A stretch of 64,000 nucleotides of DNA. Origin: CAYNLY01 sp964398225. GTDB taxonomy: Bacteria > Pseudomonadota > Zetaproteobacteria > Mariprofundales > Mariprofundaceae. Position numbers and translations under genes: made by a program. Numbering within the stretch: position 1 is the stretch's first letter; the number at the start of each line of letters is the position of its first letter. Shown one piece after another: positions 35,696 to 43,755 of the stretch. The DNA lies in assembly GCA_964398225.1 (NCBI GenBank), contig CAYNLY010000001.1:19218-83217 (forward strand), written 5' to 3'. Below the pieces are notes generated by a model. It saw only the letters and a program-made list of their open reading frames with translations. It was not told the origin of the DNA and made no database searches.

Positions 35696-37219
35696 ATGAA
35701 GAAGGCGGCGTGGATGCTGGGTCTGGGACTCGTGCTTCTGCTTGCGGCCAGCCAGGCCCAGGCCTACGAGATTGCCCAGAACGTCGACGATTTCTTCGGT
35801 CGCTTGAACGGCTGGCTTGCGAGCATCCTGTTCCACGACGTGATGCCGGGCGAAGCCAAGATGCCGTTCATTGTTGGCTGGCTTGTTGTCGGCGCGATCT
35901 ATCTCACCTTCCGGTTTGGCTTCATCAATCTGCGGATGTTCCGCCATGCCTTCGACATCCTGCGCGGCAAGTATCAGTCGCCCGAGGCCAAGGGCGAGGT
36001 GACCCCGTTTCAGGCGCTGTCGGCGGCGCTTTCGGCCACGGTGGGGCTGGGCAACATCGCCGGCGTGGCGATTGCGGTCAGCGTCGGCGGGCCCGGGGCG
36101 ACGTTCTGGATGATTGTCGCCGGCTTCTTCGGCATGACCTCGAAGTTCACCGAGGTGACGCTGGCCCAGACCTACCGCGAGTTCCGGCCGGACGGGCATG
36201 TGCTGGGCGGAGCGATGGAATACCTGTCCCGGGGCTTCGCGGAGTTCGGCTGGGCGAGGCTCGGCAAGGCGCTCGCCGTGCTGTTCGCCTTTTGCTGCAT
36301 GTTTGCCTCGATGGGCGGGGGCAACGCGTTTCAGGTCTCGCAGGCGCTGGGCGCGGTGCAGAACGTGCTGCCGTTCTTCAAGGAATATCCCTGGGTGTTC
36401 GGCGTGTTCATGGCCGGTGCGGTCGCGCTCGTGATCATCGGCGGCATCCGCTCGATCGCGCGCGCGGCCGAGGCGATCGTGCCGACGATGGTGTTCATCT
36501 ACCTTTCCGCCTGCCTGTACATCATCCTTTCGCATGCGGACCAGCTTCCCGCCGCGCTGGCCAGCATCGTGACCGAGGCCTTTCATCCCACCGCGGTCGC
36601 GGGCGGCATGATCGGCGTGCTCGTCGTCGGCTTCCAGCGCGCGGCGTTCTCGAGCGAGGCGGGCATCGGCTCGGCCGCGATCGCGCATTCGGCGGCGAGC
36701 GTCAAGTATCCGATCCGGCAGGGGTTCGTGGCCCTGTACGAGCCGTTCATCGACACCGTCGTGATCTGCACGATGACCGCGCTGGTCATCATCATCACCG
36801 GCGTCTGGAACGATCCGGCGAATGCGGAGCTCGTGCAGCAGAGCAAGGGTGCCGCGCTGACCGCGGTCGCGTTCGGCTCGGTGCTGAGCTGGTTTCCGGT
36901 CGTGCTGTCGATCTCGGTCGTGCTGTTCGCCTATTCGACGATGATTTCCTGGAGCTACTACGGCGAGCGCTGCTGGACCTACATGTTCGGCGAACGCTAT
37001 TCGATGGTGTACCGGATCCTGTTCGTGATGGTCGTCGTGCTCGCAAGCCTCGTGAGCGCGGGCAACATCCTCGATTTCTCCGATCTGCTGCTGCTTTCGA
37101 TGGCGTTCCCGAACTTCCTCGGGCTGTACCTGCTGCAGGGCAAAGTGGCCAGCCAGCTCAAGGAGTATCTTGCGAAGCTCAAGAGCGGCGAGCTCGACCG
37201 CGAAGTCGGCAGGGCCTGA
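35696..37219 (+). CDS. Alanine:cation symporter family (AGCS) transporter
   Basis: A sodium-coupled alanine or glycine importer of the AGCS family in the inner membrane, 507 residues with eleven or twelve hydrophobic segments. The N-terminus (about 3-22) looks like a cleavable or first membrane segment ending SQAQA. The family region GLGNIAGVAIAVSVGGPGATFWMI (about 112-135) and AAFSSEAGIGSAAIAHSAA near 312-330 are clear. GGAGG stands eight bases before the ATG, and the gene has a 60-base upstream gap. Alanine or glycine specificity is inferred from the family. Confidence 0.9.
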   Translation: MKKAAWMLGLGLVLLLAASQAQAYEIAQNVDDFFGRLNGWLASILFHDVMPGEAKMPFIVGWLVVGAIYLTFRFGFINLRMFRHAFDILRGKYQSPEAKGEVTPFQALSAALSATVGLGNIAGVAIAVSVGGPGATFWMIVAGFFGMTSKFTEVTLAQTYREFRPDGHVLGGAMEYLSRGFAEFGWARLGKALAVLFAFCCMFASMGGGNAFQVSQALGAVQNVLPFFKEYPWVFGVFMAGAVALVIIGGIRSIARAAEAIVPTMVFIYLSACLYIILSHADQLPAALASIVTEAFHPTAVAGGMIGVLVVGFQRAAFSSEAGIGSAAIAHSAASVKYPIRQGFVALYEPFIDTVVICTMTALVIIITGVWNDPANAELVQQSKGAALTAVAFGSVLSWFPVVLSISVVLFAYSTMISWSYYGERCWTYMFGERYSMVYRILFVMVVVLASLVSAGNILDFSDLLLLSMAFPNFLGLYLLQGKVASQLKEYLAKLKSGELDREVGRA

Positions 37220-37225
37220 CCGGCC

Positions 37226-37483
37226 ATGGCCCTGCGGATCACCGAGGAGTGCATCAACTGCGCGGTGTGCGAGCCGGAATGCCCGAACGGCGCCATCTTC
37301 GAGGGCGAGGAGATCTACGAGATCGATCCGGATCGGTGCACGGAATGCGTCGGCCATTTCGATGCGCCGCAATGCCAGCTGGTGTGTCCGGTGGACTGCA
37401 TTCCGGTCGACGAGTCGCGTCCGGAAAGCCGCGAGGAGCTTCTTGCGAAGTTTGAGCGGCTGACGGGGAGAAAGGCGGCATGA
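37226..37483 (+). CDS. YfhL-family 2[4Fe-4S] ferredoxin
   Basis: A small electron carrier of 85 residues with two cysteine clusters typical of the YfhL/Alvin-type ferredoxins: CINCAVCEPECPNGA (about 9-23) and CTECVGHFDAPQCQLVCPVDCI (about 37-58, with the longer loop between the second and third cysteine). The C-terminal alpha-helical extension (RESREELLAKFERLTG) is also typical. The gene follows the symporter stop by six bases and its stop overlaps the gmk ATG. Redox partner unknown; Fe-S assembly or oxidative roles are known for relatives. Confidence 0.93.
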   Translation: MALRITEECINCAVCEPECPNGAIFEGEEIYEIDPDRCTECVGHFDAPQCQLVCPVDCIPVDESRPESREELLAKFERLTGRKAA

Positions 37484-38040
37484 GCGGAACGCTGCTCGTG
37501 GTTTCGGGCCCCTCGGGCGTCGGCAAGTCGAGCCTCTGCCGCGCGCTGCTGGCGCGCCATCCGGAGCTGAAGCTTTCGATTTCCTGCACCACCCGGCCGC
37601 CCCGGCCGGGCGAGCGGGACGGCCGGGAATACCATTTTCTCGATACCGACGCGTTCCGCCGTCAGATCGAGCAGGGCGCCTTTCTCGAATGGGCCGAGGT
37701 GCACGGGCATCTGTACGGCACGCGGCGGCAGGATGTGGAGCGGATGCTGGCCGAAGGCTCCGACGTGCTGCTCGAAATCGACTGGCAGGGCGCGCGTCAG
37801 GTGGCTGGGCAGATGCCTGAGGCCGTGCGCGTGTTCATCCTGCCGCCGTCGATCGAGGCCCTGCGCGAACGCCTCGTGGCGCGCGGGCAGGACGACGAGG
37901 CCACGATCCGGCGCCGCATCGCCGCCGCCGAGGCCGAGATCGCCCACGCGGGCGAGGCCCAGGTGCGCATCGTCAACGAGGACTTCGAAAAGGCGCTCGA
38001 AGAGCTTGAGCAGGTCTACCTCTCGGCCAGGCAGCGCTGA
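37480..38040 (+). CDS. gmk: Guanylate kinase
   Basis: Phosphorylates GMP to GDP with ATP. The 186 residues are slightly shorter than E. coli (207), lacking a C-terminal tail. Motifs: GPSGVGKSSL (about 8-17), SCTTRPPRPGERDGREYHFL near 34-53 (GMP-binding), GAFLEWAEVHGHLYGT near 65-80 and VLLEIDWQGARQV near 93-105. The ATG overlaps the ferredoxin stop (ATGA). A compact hairpin with a T run directly follows the stop, and rpoZ and spoT come next, the usual order. Confidence 0.95.
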   Translation: MSGTLLVVSGPSGVGKSSLCRALLARHPELKLSISCTTRPPRPGERDGREYHFLDTDAFRRQIEQGAFLEWAEVHGHLYGTRRQDVERMLAEGSDVLLEIDWQGARQVAGQMPEAVRVFILPPSIEALRERLVARGQDDEATIRRRIAAAEAEIAHAGEAQVRIVNEDFEKALEELEQVYLSARQR

Positions 38041-38053
38041 GCGCTTGCTTTTT
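38033..38053 (+). terminator. Rho-independent terminator at the gmk end
   Basis: AGCGC (38033-38037), loop TGA (the gmk stop), GCGCT (38041-38045), extended by GC/GC pairing with a one-base bulge (38031-38032 with 38047-38048), then TTTTT (38049-38053). It probably reduces readthrough into rpoZ. Confidence 0.5.
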
Positions 38054-38103
38054 CCCGCCCGCAGGCAAGGATTCGCCAGATCCGCGAACGGAGGTGTTCA
38101 CGC

Positions 38104-38376
38104 ATGGCTCGCGTAACCGTTGAAGATTGCACCCAGTATTTCCCGAACCGCTTCGAGCTTGTGCTCGCGGCCTCCCGGCGCGCGCGCCAGCTGCTGCGCG
38201 GGATGCCCAAGCTTCTCGACGACGGCGAGCAGCACAAGCCGACCGTTCAGGCGCTGAAGGAGATCGGCGAAGGTCTGGTCAGCTGGGACACGATCTTCGA
38301 ACTCGAGCGCCGCGAGCAGGAACGCCTGGCCGCGATGGCCGCGGAGGATGACTCCGAGGAGGACGCCGGCGTCTGA
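38104..38376 (+). CDS. rpoZ: RNA polymerase omega subunit
   Basis: The omega subunit assists folding and assembly of the beta' subunit and, in E. coli, contributes to a ppGpp site. The 90 residues begin MARVTVEDC, followed by FPNRFELVLAASRRARQLLRG (about 15-35), KPTVQALKEIGEGLVSWD and an acidic tail ending DDSEEDAGV. A GGAGG lies nine bases before the ATG. It sits directly before spoT, as in most gammaproteobacteria. Length is as in E. coli (91). Confidence 0.96.
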   Translation: MARVTVEDCTQYFPNRFELVLAASRRARQLLRGMPKLLDDGEQHKPTVQALKEIGEGLVSWDTIFELERREQERLAAMAAEDDSEEDAGV

Positions 38377-38415
38377 GGGCTCGCCTGAGATGGCCGCTTC
38401 TGCCATCCTTGCAGC

Positions 38416-40590
38416 GTGAGCCGCATCCATGAAATCACCGACAAGGTCCGTCGCCACAACCCGAAGGCCGATCTGGACCTGATCAACCGGGCCTATGTGT
38501 TCGCCGCCAACGCCCATGCGGGACAGACGCGGCGATCCGGAGATCCCTACATCACCCATCCGCTCGCGGTGGCGGACATCCTGGCCAGCCTCGGCATGGA
38601 CGAAACGACCGTCGTCACCGGGCTGCTGCATGACACGGTCGAGGACACCCCGGCCACGCTCGACGAGGTGGCCGGCAGGTTCGGCGAGGAGATCGCCCGC
38701 CTCGTCGACGGGGTGACGAAGGTCGGCCAGATCCGGTTCCGATCGTCCGCGCACAAGCAGGCGGAGAACTTCCGCAAGATGATTCTCGCCACGGCGAAGG
38801 ATCTTCGGGTTCTGATCGTCAAGCTTGCCGACCGGCTGCACAACATGCGGACGCTGGGCTTCATGCCGGAGGAGAAGCGGCGGGGGATCTCCGAGGAAAC
38901 GATGCAGATCTACGCGCCGCTGGCGCATCGCCTGGGCATCCACTGGATCAAGCAGGAGATGGAGGATCTGGCGTTTTCCCATCTGGAGCCGGAGGCATAC
39001 CGCGAGCTGGTGGCCCGGCTTGGCGAGCGTCTGGATTCGCTGAACCAGACCCGGGAGCGTCTGGAGCAGGTGATCCAGCAGGCGCTCGAGCGCAAGGGGC
39101 TCAAGGCGCGAGTCCAGGGCCGGATGAAGCATCTGTACAGCATCCACGACAAGATGCAGCGCAAGCACGTGGACTTCGACGAAATCTACGATCTCGTCGC
39201 GTTCCGCGTGATCGTCGACGACATGCCGACCTGCTACCAGGCGCTGGGCATCATCCACAGCCTCTACCGTCCGATTCCCGGCCGCTTCAAGGACTACATC
39301 GCCCTGCCCAAGCCGAACGGCTACCAGTCGCTGCACACCGCGGTGATCGGACCGGAGAACTACCGGATCGAGGTTCAGATCCGGACCGAGGCGATGCACG
39401 CCTATGCCGAGGACGGCATCGCCGCGCACTGGATCTACAAGGGCAAGGGGCTTAGCGAAAAGGAAAAGGAAAGCTTCCGCTGGCTCCGGCAGTTGACCGA
39501 TCTTCTGCATGCAGCCGACAACCCGGACGAGTTCCTCGAGAACATGCGTCTGGACCTGTTCGTGAACGAGGTCTACGTCTTCAGCCGCGACGGAGACATC
39601 TTCGCGCTGCCGCGCGGGGCGCGGCCGCTGGACTTCGCCTATGCGATCCACACCGACGTCGGCCATCACTGCATCGGCGTGCGGATCAACGGCGAAATGG
39701 CCGATTTTTCCACCCGGCTCAGGAACGGCGATCAGATCGAGATTCTGACCAGCCCCGATCAGACGCCGAGCCGGCAGTGGCTTCAGTACGTGCGGACGCC
39801 GCGCGCCCGTCAGGCGATCCGCCAGTGGTTCCGCAGGCAGGAGCGGGAAACGAGCATTCGGCTGGGCGATCAGGTGTTGCGCGATGCGCTCGGGCGAAGG
39901 GAGCCGCCGCAGTCGCTGATCCGGCGCTTCGGCTGCGAAAACGCCGATCAGCTGCGCGAACGCATCGGCCGGGGGGAGATCCCCGTGCACGACCTGCTCG
40001 AGGCGATCGACCGCGACCAGACCCGGCCGCTGCGCATCCGCGGGCTTGCCCGCACGCTGATGACGGCGGCGGACTGCTGCCACCCGATCCCCGGGGATCC
40101 GGTGCTCGGCCAGTTCATCAGCGGCCAGGGGATGCTGCTGCATCATCGCAAGTGTCCGGTCGTGGCCGAGAGCAGGGATGGAGACTGGCTCGAGGTGAAC
40201 TGGGAGCCCCAGCCCGGGCAGATGTTCCGCACCGGGATCGAGGTCCTGGCCAAAAACGAGCGGGGGATGCTTGCGCGGATCACGACCGCGATTGCCGAAT
40301 CCGGATCGAGCATTGAGGATTTGCGCCTCCGGCAGCGCGGGGGGGCCATGTCCGAGCTTCTGTTCCTCGTCGAGGTCGAGGACCGGGTGCATCTGGCCCG
40401 GGTGCTGCGCGCGATCCGCTCGGTCGAGGGGGTGGCGCGGGTGGGCAGGCGCAACCGCGAGGGTCTGGGGCTCCGGCGCGCCGGCCGCTCGATCGCCGAT
40501 GCGCTGCGCGAACTGTTCGGCCGCGGGCGCAGAAGCGGCGGCGAGCGCAGCCATGCCGGGGATGAAGCCGTTTCAGGAGGGAAGGAATGA
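38416..40590 (+). CDS. spoT: Bifunctional (p)ppGpp synthetase/hydrolase SpoT
   Basis: Makes and degrades the alarmone (p)ppGpp in the stringent response. The 724 residues show the HD hydrolase domain (YITHPLAVADIL near 49-60; GLLHDTVEDTPATLDE near 75-90; KLADRLHNMRTL near 136-147), the synthetase (RFKDYIALPKPNGYQSLHT near 293-311), the TGS domain (VYVFSRDGDIFALPRGARPLDFAYAIHT near 391-418) and a C-terminal ACT domain (VLAKNERGMLARITTAIAESG near 613-633). It starts with GTG and has no ribosome site; CATCCT lies six bases before it. It overlaps ridA by four bases. Confidence 0.95.
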   Translation: MSRIHEITDKVRRHNPKADLDLINRAYVFAANAHAGQTRRSGDPYITHPLAVADILASLGMDETTVVTGLLHDTVEDTPATLDEVAGRFGEEIARLVDGVTKVGQIRFRSSAHKQAENFRKMILATAKDLRVLIVKLADRLHNMRTLGFMPEEKRRGISEETMQIYAPLAHRLGIHWIKQEMEDLAFSHLEPEAYRELVARLGERLDSLNQTRERLEQVIQQALERKGLKARVQGRMKHLYSIHDKMQRKHVDFDEIYDLVAFRVIVDDMPTCYQALGIIHSLYRPIPGRFKDYIALPKPNGYQSLHTAVIGPENYRIEVQIRTEAMHAYAEDGIAAHWIYKGKGLSEKEKESFRWLRQLTDLLHAADNPDEFLENMRLDLFVNEVYVFSRDGDIFALPRGARPLDFAYAIHTDVGHHCIGVRINGEMADFSTRLRNGDQIEILTSPDQTPSRQWLQYVRTPRARQAIRQWFRRQERETSIRLGDQVLRDALGRREPPQSLIRRFGCENADQLRERIGRGEIPVHDLLEAIDRDQTRPLRIRGLARTLMTAADCCHPIPGDPVLGQFISGQGMLLHHRKCPVVAESRDGDWLEVNWEPQPGQMFRTGIEVLAKNERGMLARITTAIAESGSSIEDLRLRQRGGAMSELLFLVEVEDRVHLARVLRAIRSVEGVARVGRRNREGLGLRRAGRSIADALRELFGRGRRSGGERSHAGDEAVSGGKE

Positions 40591-40973
40591 GCAGGCTGGA
40601 AATCGTGAACACCGACCGTGCCCCGAAGGCGGTCGGACCGTACAGCCAGGGCATCGTCGTGGACGGCTGGCTGTATGCCTCGGGTCAGATCGGGCTGGAT
40701 CCGGAGCGGGGAAGCCTCGTCGGTCCCGACACCGAGTCCCAGACCCGGCAGGTGCTGGCCAACCTCGGTGCGGTGCTCGAGGCGGCGGGTGCCCGGAAGT
40801 CGGACATCGTCAAGGTGACGATCTTTCTCGTGGACATGGACGACTTTCCCGCCGTCAACGCGCTGTATGCCGACTGGCTGGGCGAGCATCGTCCGGCCCG
40901 GGCGACGGTTGCGGTGGCCCGGCTTCCGCTTGGTGCGCGCGTGGAGATGGACCTCGTGGCCCGCATGGGCTGA
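40587..40973 (+). CDS. ridA: RidA family enamine/imine deaminase
   Basis: Hydrolyses reactive 2-aminoacrylate-type enamines formed by PLP enzymes such as threonine deaminase (IlvA is encoded in this window). The 128 residues have VGPYSQGIVVDGWLYASGQIGLDP (about 13-36), QVLANLGAVLEAAGARKSDIVKVTIFLVDMDDF near 54-86 and the signature RPARATVAVARLPLGARVEMDLVA near 102-125, including the substrate arginine. The ATG overlaps the spoT stop (ATGA). It is the last gene of the spoT unit; a bidirectional terminator follows. Confidence 0.94.
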   Translation: MSRLEIVNTDRAPKAVGPYSQGIVVDGWLYASGQIGLDPERGSLVGPDTESQTRQVLANLGAVLEAAGARKSDIVKVTIFLVDMDDFPAVNALYADWLGEHRPARATVAVARLPLGARVEMDLVARMG

Positions 40974-40996
40974 CGCGCGGGTATTCCGGCACGAAA

Positions 40997-41023
40997 AAAG
41001 GCGCCCACAGGGCGCCTTTGTTG
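40997..41023. terminator. Bidirectional rho-independent terminator between ridA and rpmB
   Basis: AAAGGCGCC (40997-41005) pairs perfectly with GGCGCCTTT (41011-41019) over a five-base loop (CACAG), with TTGTT on the plus-strand side and a run of six T on the minus-strand side (AAAAAA at 40994-40999). It serves both convergent genes and is the clearest terminator in the window. Confidence 0.85.
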
Positions 41024-41043
41024 TTTGTGTTCGCTGATGCGGA

Positions 41044-41235
41044 TCAGGCGGCCTTCTGCACCCGGCCGGAGCGCAGGCAGCTCGTGCACACCCGGATGCG
41101 CCGCGCCTGCCCGTTCACGAGCGCCCGCACCGTCTTGAGGTTCGGCAGGAAACGCCGCCGGGTCACATTGTGGGCATGACTGATGTTGTTCCCGCTCATC
41201 GGACCCTTTCCGCAAACTTCGCAACGCTTGGCCAT
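41044..41235 (-). CDS. rpmB: 50S ribosomal protein L28, short four-cysteine form
   Basis: A large-subunit ribosomal protein. The 63 residues contain KRCEVCGKGPMSGNNISHAHNVTRR, FLPNLKTV and RVCTSCLRSGRVQ, with the two cysteine pairs Cys5/Cys8 and Cys50/Cys53 that bind zinc in the C+ form of L28 known from Gram-positive and several other bacteria. The usual gammaproteobacterial L28 is a cysteine-poor 78-residue protein and is followed by rpmG (L33); rpmG is absent here. GGAGG lies eight bases before the ATG. It has its own promoter. Confidence 0.93.
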   Translation of the reverse strand: MAKRCEVCGKGPMSGNNISHAHNVTRRRFLPNLKTVRALVNGQARRIRVCTSCLRSGRVQKAA

Positions 41236-41262
41236 GACTGCTACCTCCGTCTGAGGCGGCGC

Positions 41263-41291
41263 ACTTTAGGCAAAACGGCTCCGCTTCACAA
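41263..41291 (-). promoter_or_regulatory. Sigma-70 promoter of rpmB
   Basis: Minus strand TTGTGA (41291-41286), 17 bases, TAAAGT (41268-41263), giving a leader of about 20 bases with the GGAGG site. Divergent from the pilin promoter. Confidence 0.6.
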
Positions 41292-41340
41292 GCAAAATCT
41301 TGACATCCCCTCCGGATCACGCCGCCGGATTTCACGGGTT

Positions 41341-41356
41341 TGGCACGGTTTCTGCT
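41341..41356 (+). promoter_or_regulatory. Sigma-54 (RpoN) type promoter upstream of the pilin gene
   Basis: TGGCACGGTTTCTGCT matches the -24/-12 consensus TGGCACG-N4-TTGCW at all but one defined position, with the essential GG and GC at the right spacing. A start near 41367 leaves a leader of about 39 bases with AAGGAG (41392-41397) before the ATG. Sigma-54 control is well known for pilA genes. The 170-base gap 41236-41405 also holds the rpmB promoter and an inverted repeat TCCGG-N9-CCGGA (41311-41329). Confidence 0.7.
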
Positions 41357-41405
41357 TGCCTTCCTGCAAGACCGGCAATGGAGCCGTGACCAAGGAGCAA
41401 GGAAC

Positions 41406-41999
41406 ATGAACGAACAGGTGGATTGCTACACCAGCAAGGAGGAGCAGGCCCGCCGCCAGCGGGGCTTTACGCTGATCGAACTCGTGATCGTGATCGCGAT
41501 CATCGGCATTCTGGCCGCGTTTATCGCGCCGCGCGGCGGCGAAGTCTTCAAGGATGCGCAGATTGCCTCGGTCTCGGAGGCGGTTCATTCCCTGAAGACA
41601 GCCGTGGCACAGTACGTGGTGAAGAACAAGCAGCTGCCTCCGGCAACCAATCCCGAGGCTGCACTGATTCAGCAGAAATACCTCGATGGCGCCGCCACCT
41701 CGACCGTGGCCGTCGGAACAAGTGCAACGCTTGTCGAAACGGCGGGCGGTGGCACGCCGCCGGCTGCTGGCGCATTTGATCTCGATGGTGATGGAACCGT
41801 TGATACGAAGGCGACCGAACAGGTCATCGAACTTCAGATTGCCGGTGTGCCGGGAACGGATGCCTATGCCATCAGCCAGAGTCTCGATGGAACTCTGACG
41901 GCTGCGAGCACGACGGTTGCGGATACGAAGGGGCGCGTGACCTATGCAGCCCCGACAGGGGGGACCACGACCGTCCATGTCTACGTCGACAGCCTGTAA
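41406..41999 (+). CDS. Type IV major pilin, MshA-like, with calcium-type motif
   Basis: Probably the main subunit of the pilus encoded by the following genes. The 197-residue precursor has a long 20-residue leader ending RRQRG, then the mature N-terminus FTLIELVIVIAIIGILAAFIAP with the Glu at +5 (Glu25 of the precursor); the cutting prepilin peptidase is not in the window. The globular part has no cysteine, so it lacks the usual disulfide loop, but it contains DLDGDGTVD (125-133), a Dx[D]xDGxxD loop that resembles EF-hand/dockerin calcium sites. The C-terminus is Thr/Gly-rich beta-type. The base composition is less GC-rich than its neighbours. The start is set by AAGGAG. Confidence 0.88.
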   Translation: MNEQVDCYTSKEEQARRQRGFTLIELVIVIAIIGILAAFIAPRGGEVFKDAQIASVSEAVHSLKTAVAQYVVKNKQLPPATNPEAALIQQKYLDGAATSTVAVGTSATLVETAGGGTPPAAGAFDLDGDGTVDTKATEQVIELQIAGVPGTDAYAISQSLDGTLTAASTTVADTKGRVTYAAPTGGTTTVHVYVDSL

Positions 42000-42075
42000 T
42001 CCTTAGCCCGGCGCCCGCCATCGCGCGGGCGCCGACCCCTTCCAAGCAACTGGACGCCGGAAAGCGAGGAACGTG

Positions 42076-43755
42076 ATGGGCGCAAACGCAGTGCAGAACC
42101 TGGGCAAGATGCGGCTGGGCGACCGGCTGATCAAGCTCGGCCTGATCGACGAGGAATGCCTGAAACTTGCGCTGCGCAAGCAGAAGAAGGACGGCATCCT
42201 GCTCGGCGAGGCGCTTGTCGAGCTGGGCTTCATCGACGAGGACGTCGTCACCAAGGTGCTGGCCTCGGACATCGACATCGACTTCGTCGATCTTCGCAAT
42301 CTCGACGTGGATCCCGAGGCAATCGCCAAGGTTCCTCTGGCTATTGCGCGCAAATATCACGTGCTTCCCTATGCGGTCGACGACTCCACCATATATGTGG
42401 CCATCGACGATCCCCTGAATCTCGTTCCGCTGGACATCATCTGGAAGCAGACGGGGCTCCGGGTTCAGCCGGCGGTGGCGCCGCTTGCCGACATCGAGGC
42501 CGCGATCGAACGCCATTATTCCTCGGTCGAAACCATCGACGACATCATCGACGAGATCATCGAGGGCAAGATCGACGAGCAGCAGCTCGAGGCCCCGGTG
42601 GTCCGGCTGCTGGACAAGGTCATCGCGCACGCTGTCCGCCACCATGCCACGGACGTTCACATCGAGCCGGCGGAGAAAACGCTCGGCATCCGGATGCGCG
42701 TGGACGGCCTTTTGCAGGATGTCTGCCTGCTTCCCGTCAATGTATTGGCGCCCCTGACATCCCGTGTCAAGATTTTGGCTAAACTGGATCTGTCCGAACG
42801 GCGTCTTCCCCAGGACGGCAGCTTCGCCACCCGGATTGGCCATCGCCAGGTCGAGGTGCGGGTGTCAACCTTGCCAACCATCTATGGCGAGAAGTCGGTG
42901 CTCCGGATCCTCGACCGGAGTTCGGTCGAGATGACGCTTGCCGGCATCGAGCTGCCGTATGCGATGCGGGAGCATCCGGAACAGCGGCTGCATCTGAACG
43001 ATCCCTACGGGATGGTGCTCGTGACCGGTCCTACGGGCTCCGGCAAGACCACGACGCTGTATTCGATGCTCAACGCGGTGAAATCGGACGAAAAGGCGAT
43101 CTTCACGATCGAGGATCCGGTCGAATACCGGATCAAGGGCCTGCAGCAGGTGTCGGTGCGCGAGGAGATCGGATTCACGTTTTCCAATGTGCTCCGCTCC
43201 ATCCTCCGGCAGGATCCCGACATCATCATGGTGGGCGAAATCCGCGACACCGACACAGCCTCACTGGCCGTGCAGGCCGCGCTCACCGGCCATCTCGTGC
43301 TTTCGACGCTGCACACGAACAACGCGATCGAGACGGTCTTCCGCCTGATCGAAATGGGTGTTGAGCCCTACCTGATTCCGCCGTCCCTGCACGGCGTGCT
43401 CGCCCAGAGGCTGGTCCGGCGGCTGTGCCCGCACTGCCGCAAGCCGATGCCCGAGCCGTTCGTCCGCTCGGTGGTCGAGGCGCACGGGCTTGATCCCGAT
43501 CGCGAATGGGTGTTCTGGCAGCCGGTCGGATGCCGGAACTGCGTGAACGGTTATGCCGGACGGATCGCGATTTTCGAATGGCTCGACCTGGACGAAAGGT
43601 TCCATGAGGTGATTCATCACCGGACGACGCTCGCCGAGCTCGAGCACGCCGCGCTCGAGGCGGGCTACCGGCCGATGGTCTTCGACGGCCTGGAAAAGGC
43701 CGCCGAGGGGCTGACGACCGTCAATGAGGTGCTGCGGGTGACCCGCCATGCCTGA
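42076..43755 (+). CDS. mshE: Pilus extension ATPase, MshE/PilB/GspE family
   Basis: The cytoplasmic hexameric motor that drives pilus assembly. The 559 residues begin with an MshEN domain: RLGDRLIKLGLID with the following ALRKQ (13-36) fits RLGxxLIxxGLIxxxxLxxxLxxQ, the c-di-GMP binding motif known from Vibrio MshE; a looser second copy follows near 44-65. The ATPase has Walker A GPTGSGKTTT near 318-327, DPDIIMVGEIRD near 380-391, the His box LSTLHTNNAIE near 409-419, and a tetracysteine zinc site (Cys451, Cys454, Cys486, Cys489). Start ATG at 42076 is favoured by GAGGA five bases upstream; GTG 42073 is adjacent. It overlaps the next gene by eight bases. Confidence 0.92.
   Translation: MGANAVQNLGKMRLGDRLIKLGLIDEECLKLALRKQKKDGILLGEALVELGFIDEDVVTKVLASDIDIDFVDLRNLDVDPEAIAKVPLAIARKYHVLPYAVDDSTIYVAIDDPLNLVPLDIIWKQTGLRVQPAVAPLADIEAAIERHYSSVETIDDIIDEIIEGKIDEQQLEAPVVRLLDKVIAHAVRHHATDVHIEPAEKTLGIRMRVDGLLQDVCLLPVNVLAPLTSRVKILAKLDLSERRLPQDGSFATRIGHRQVEVRVSTLPTIYGEKSVLRILDRSSVEMTLAGIELPYAMREHPEQRLHLNDPYGMVLVTGPTGSGKTTTLYSMLNAVKSDEKAIFTIEDPVEYRIKGLQQVSVREEIGFTFSNVLRSILRQDPDIIMVGEIRDTDTASLAVQAALTGHLVLSTLHTNNAIETVFRLIEMGVEPYLIPPSLHGVLAQRLVRRLCPHCRKPMPEPFVRSVVEAHGLDPDREWVFWQPVGCRNCVNGYAGRIAIFEWLDLDERFHEVIHHRTTLAELEHAALEAGYRPMVFDGLEKAAEGLTTVNEVLRVTRHA

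Noticed and set aside
41300..41330. TTGACA at 41300-41305 as a sigma-70 promoter for the pilin gene
   Set aside because: No -10-like hexamer lies 16-18 bases downstream, while a near-consensus sigma-54 promoter occurs at 41341-41356.
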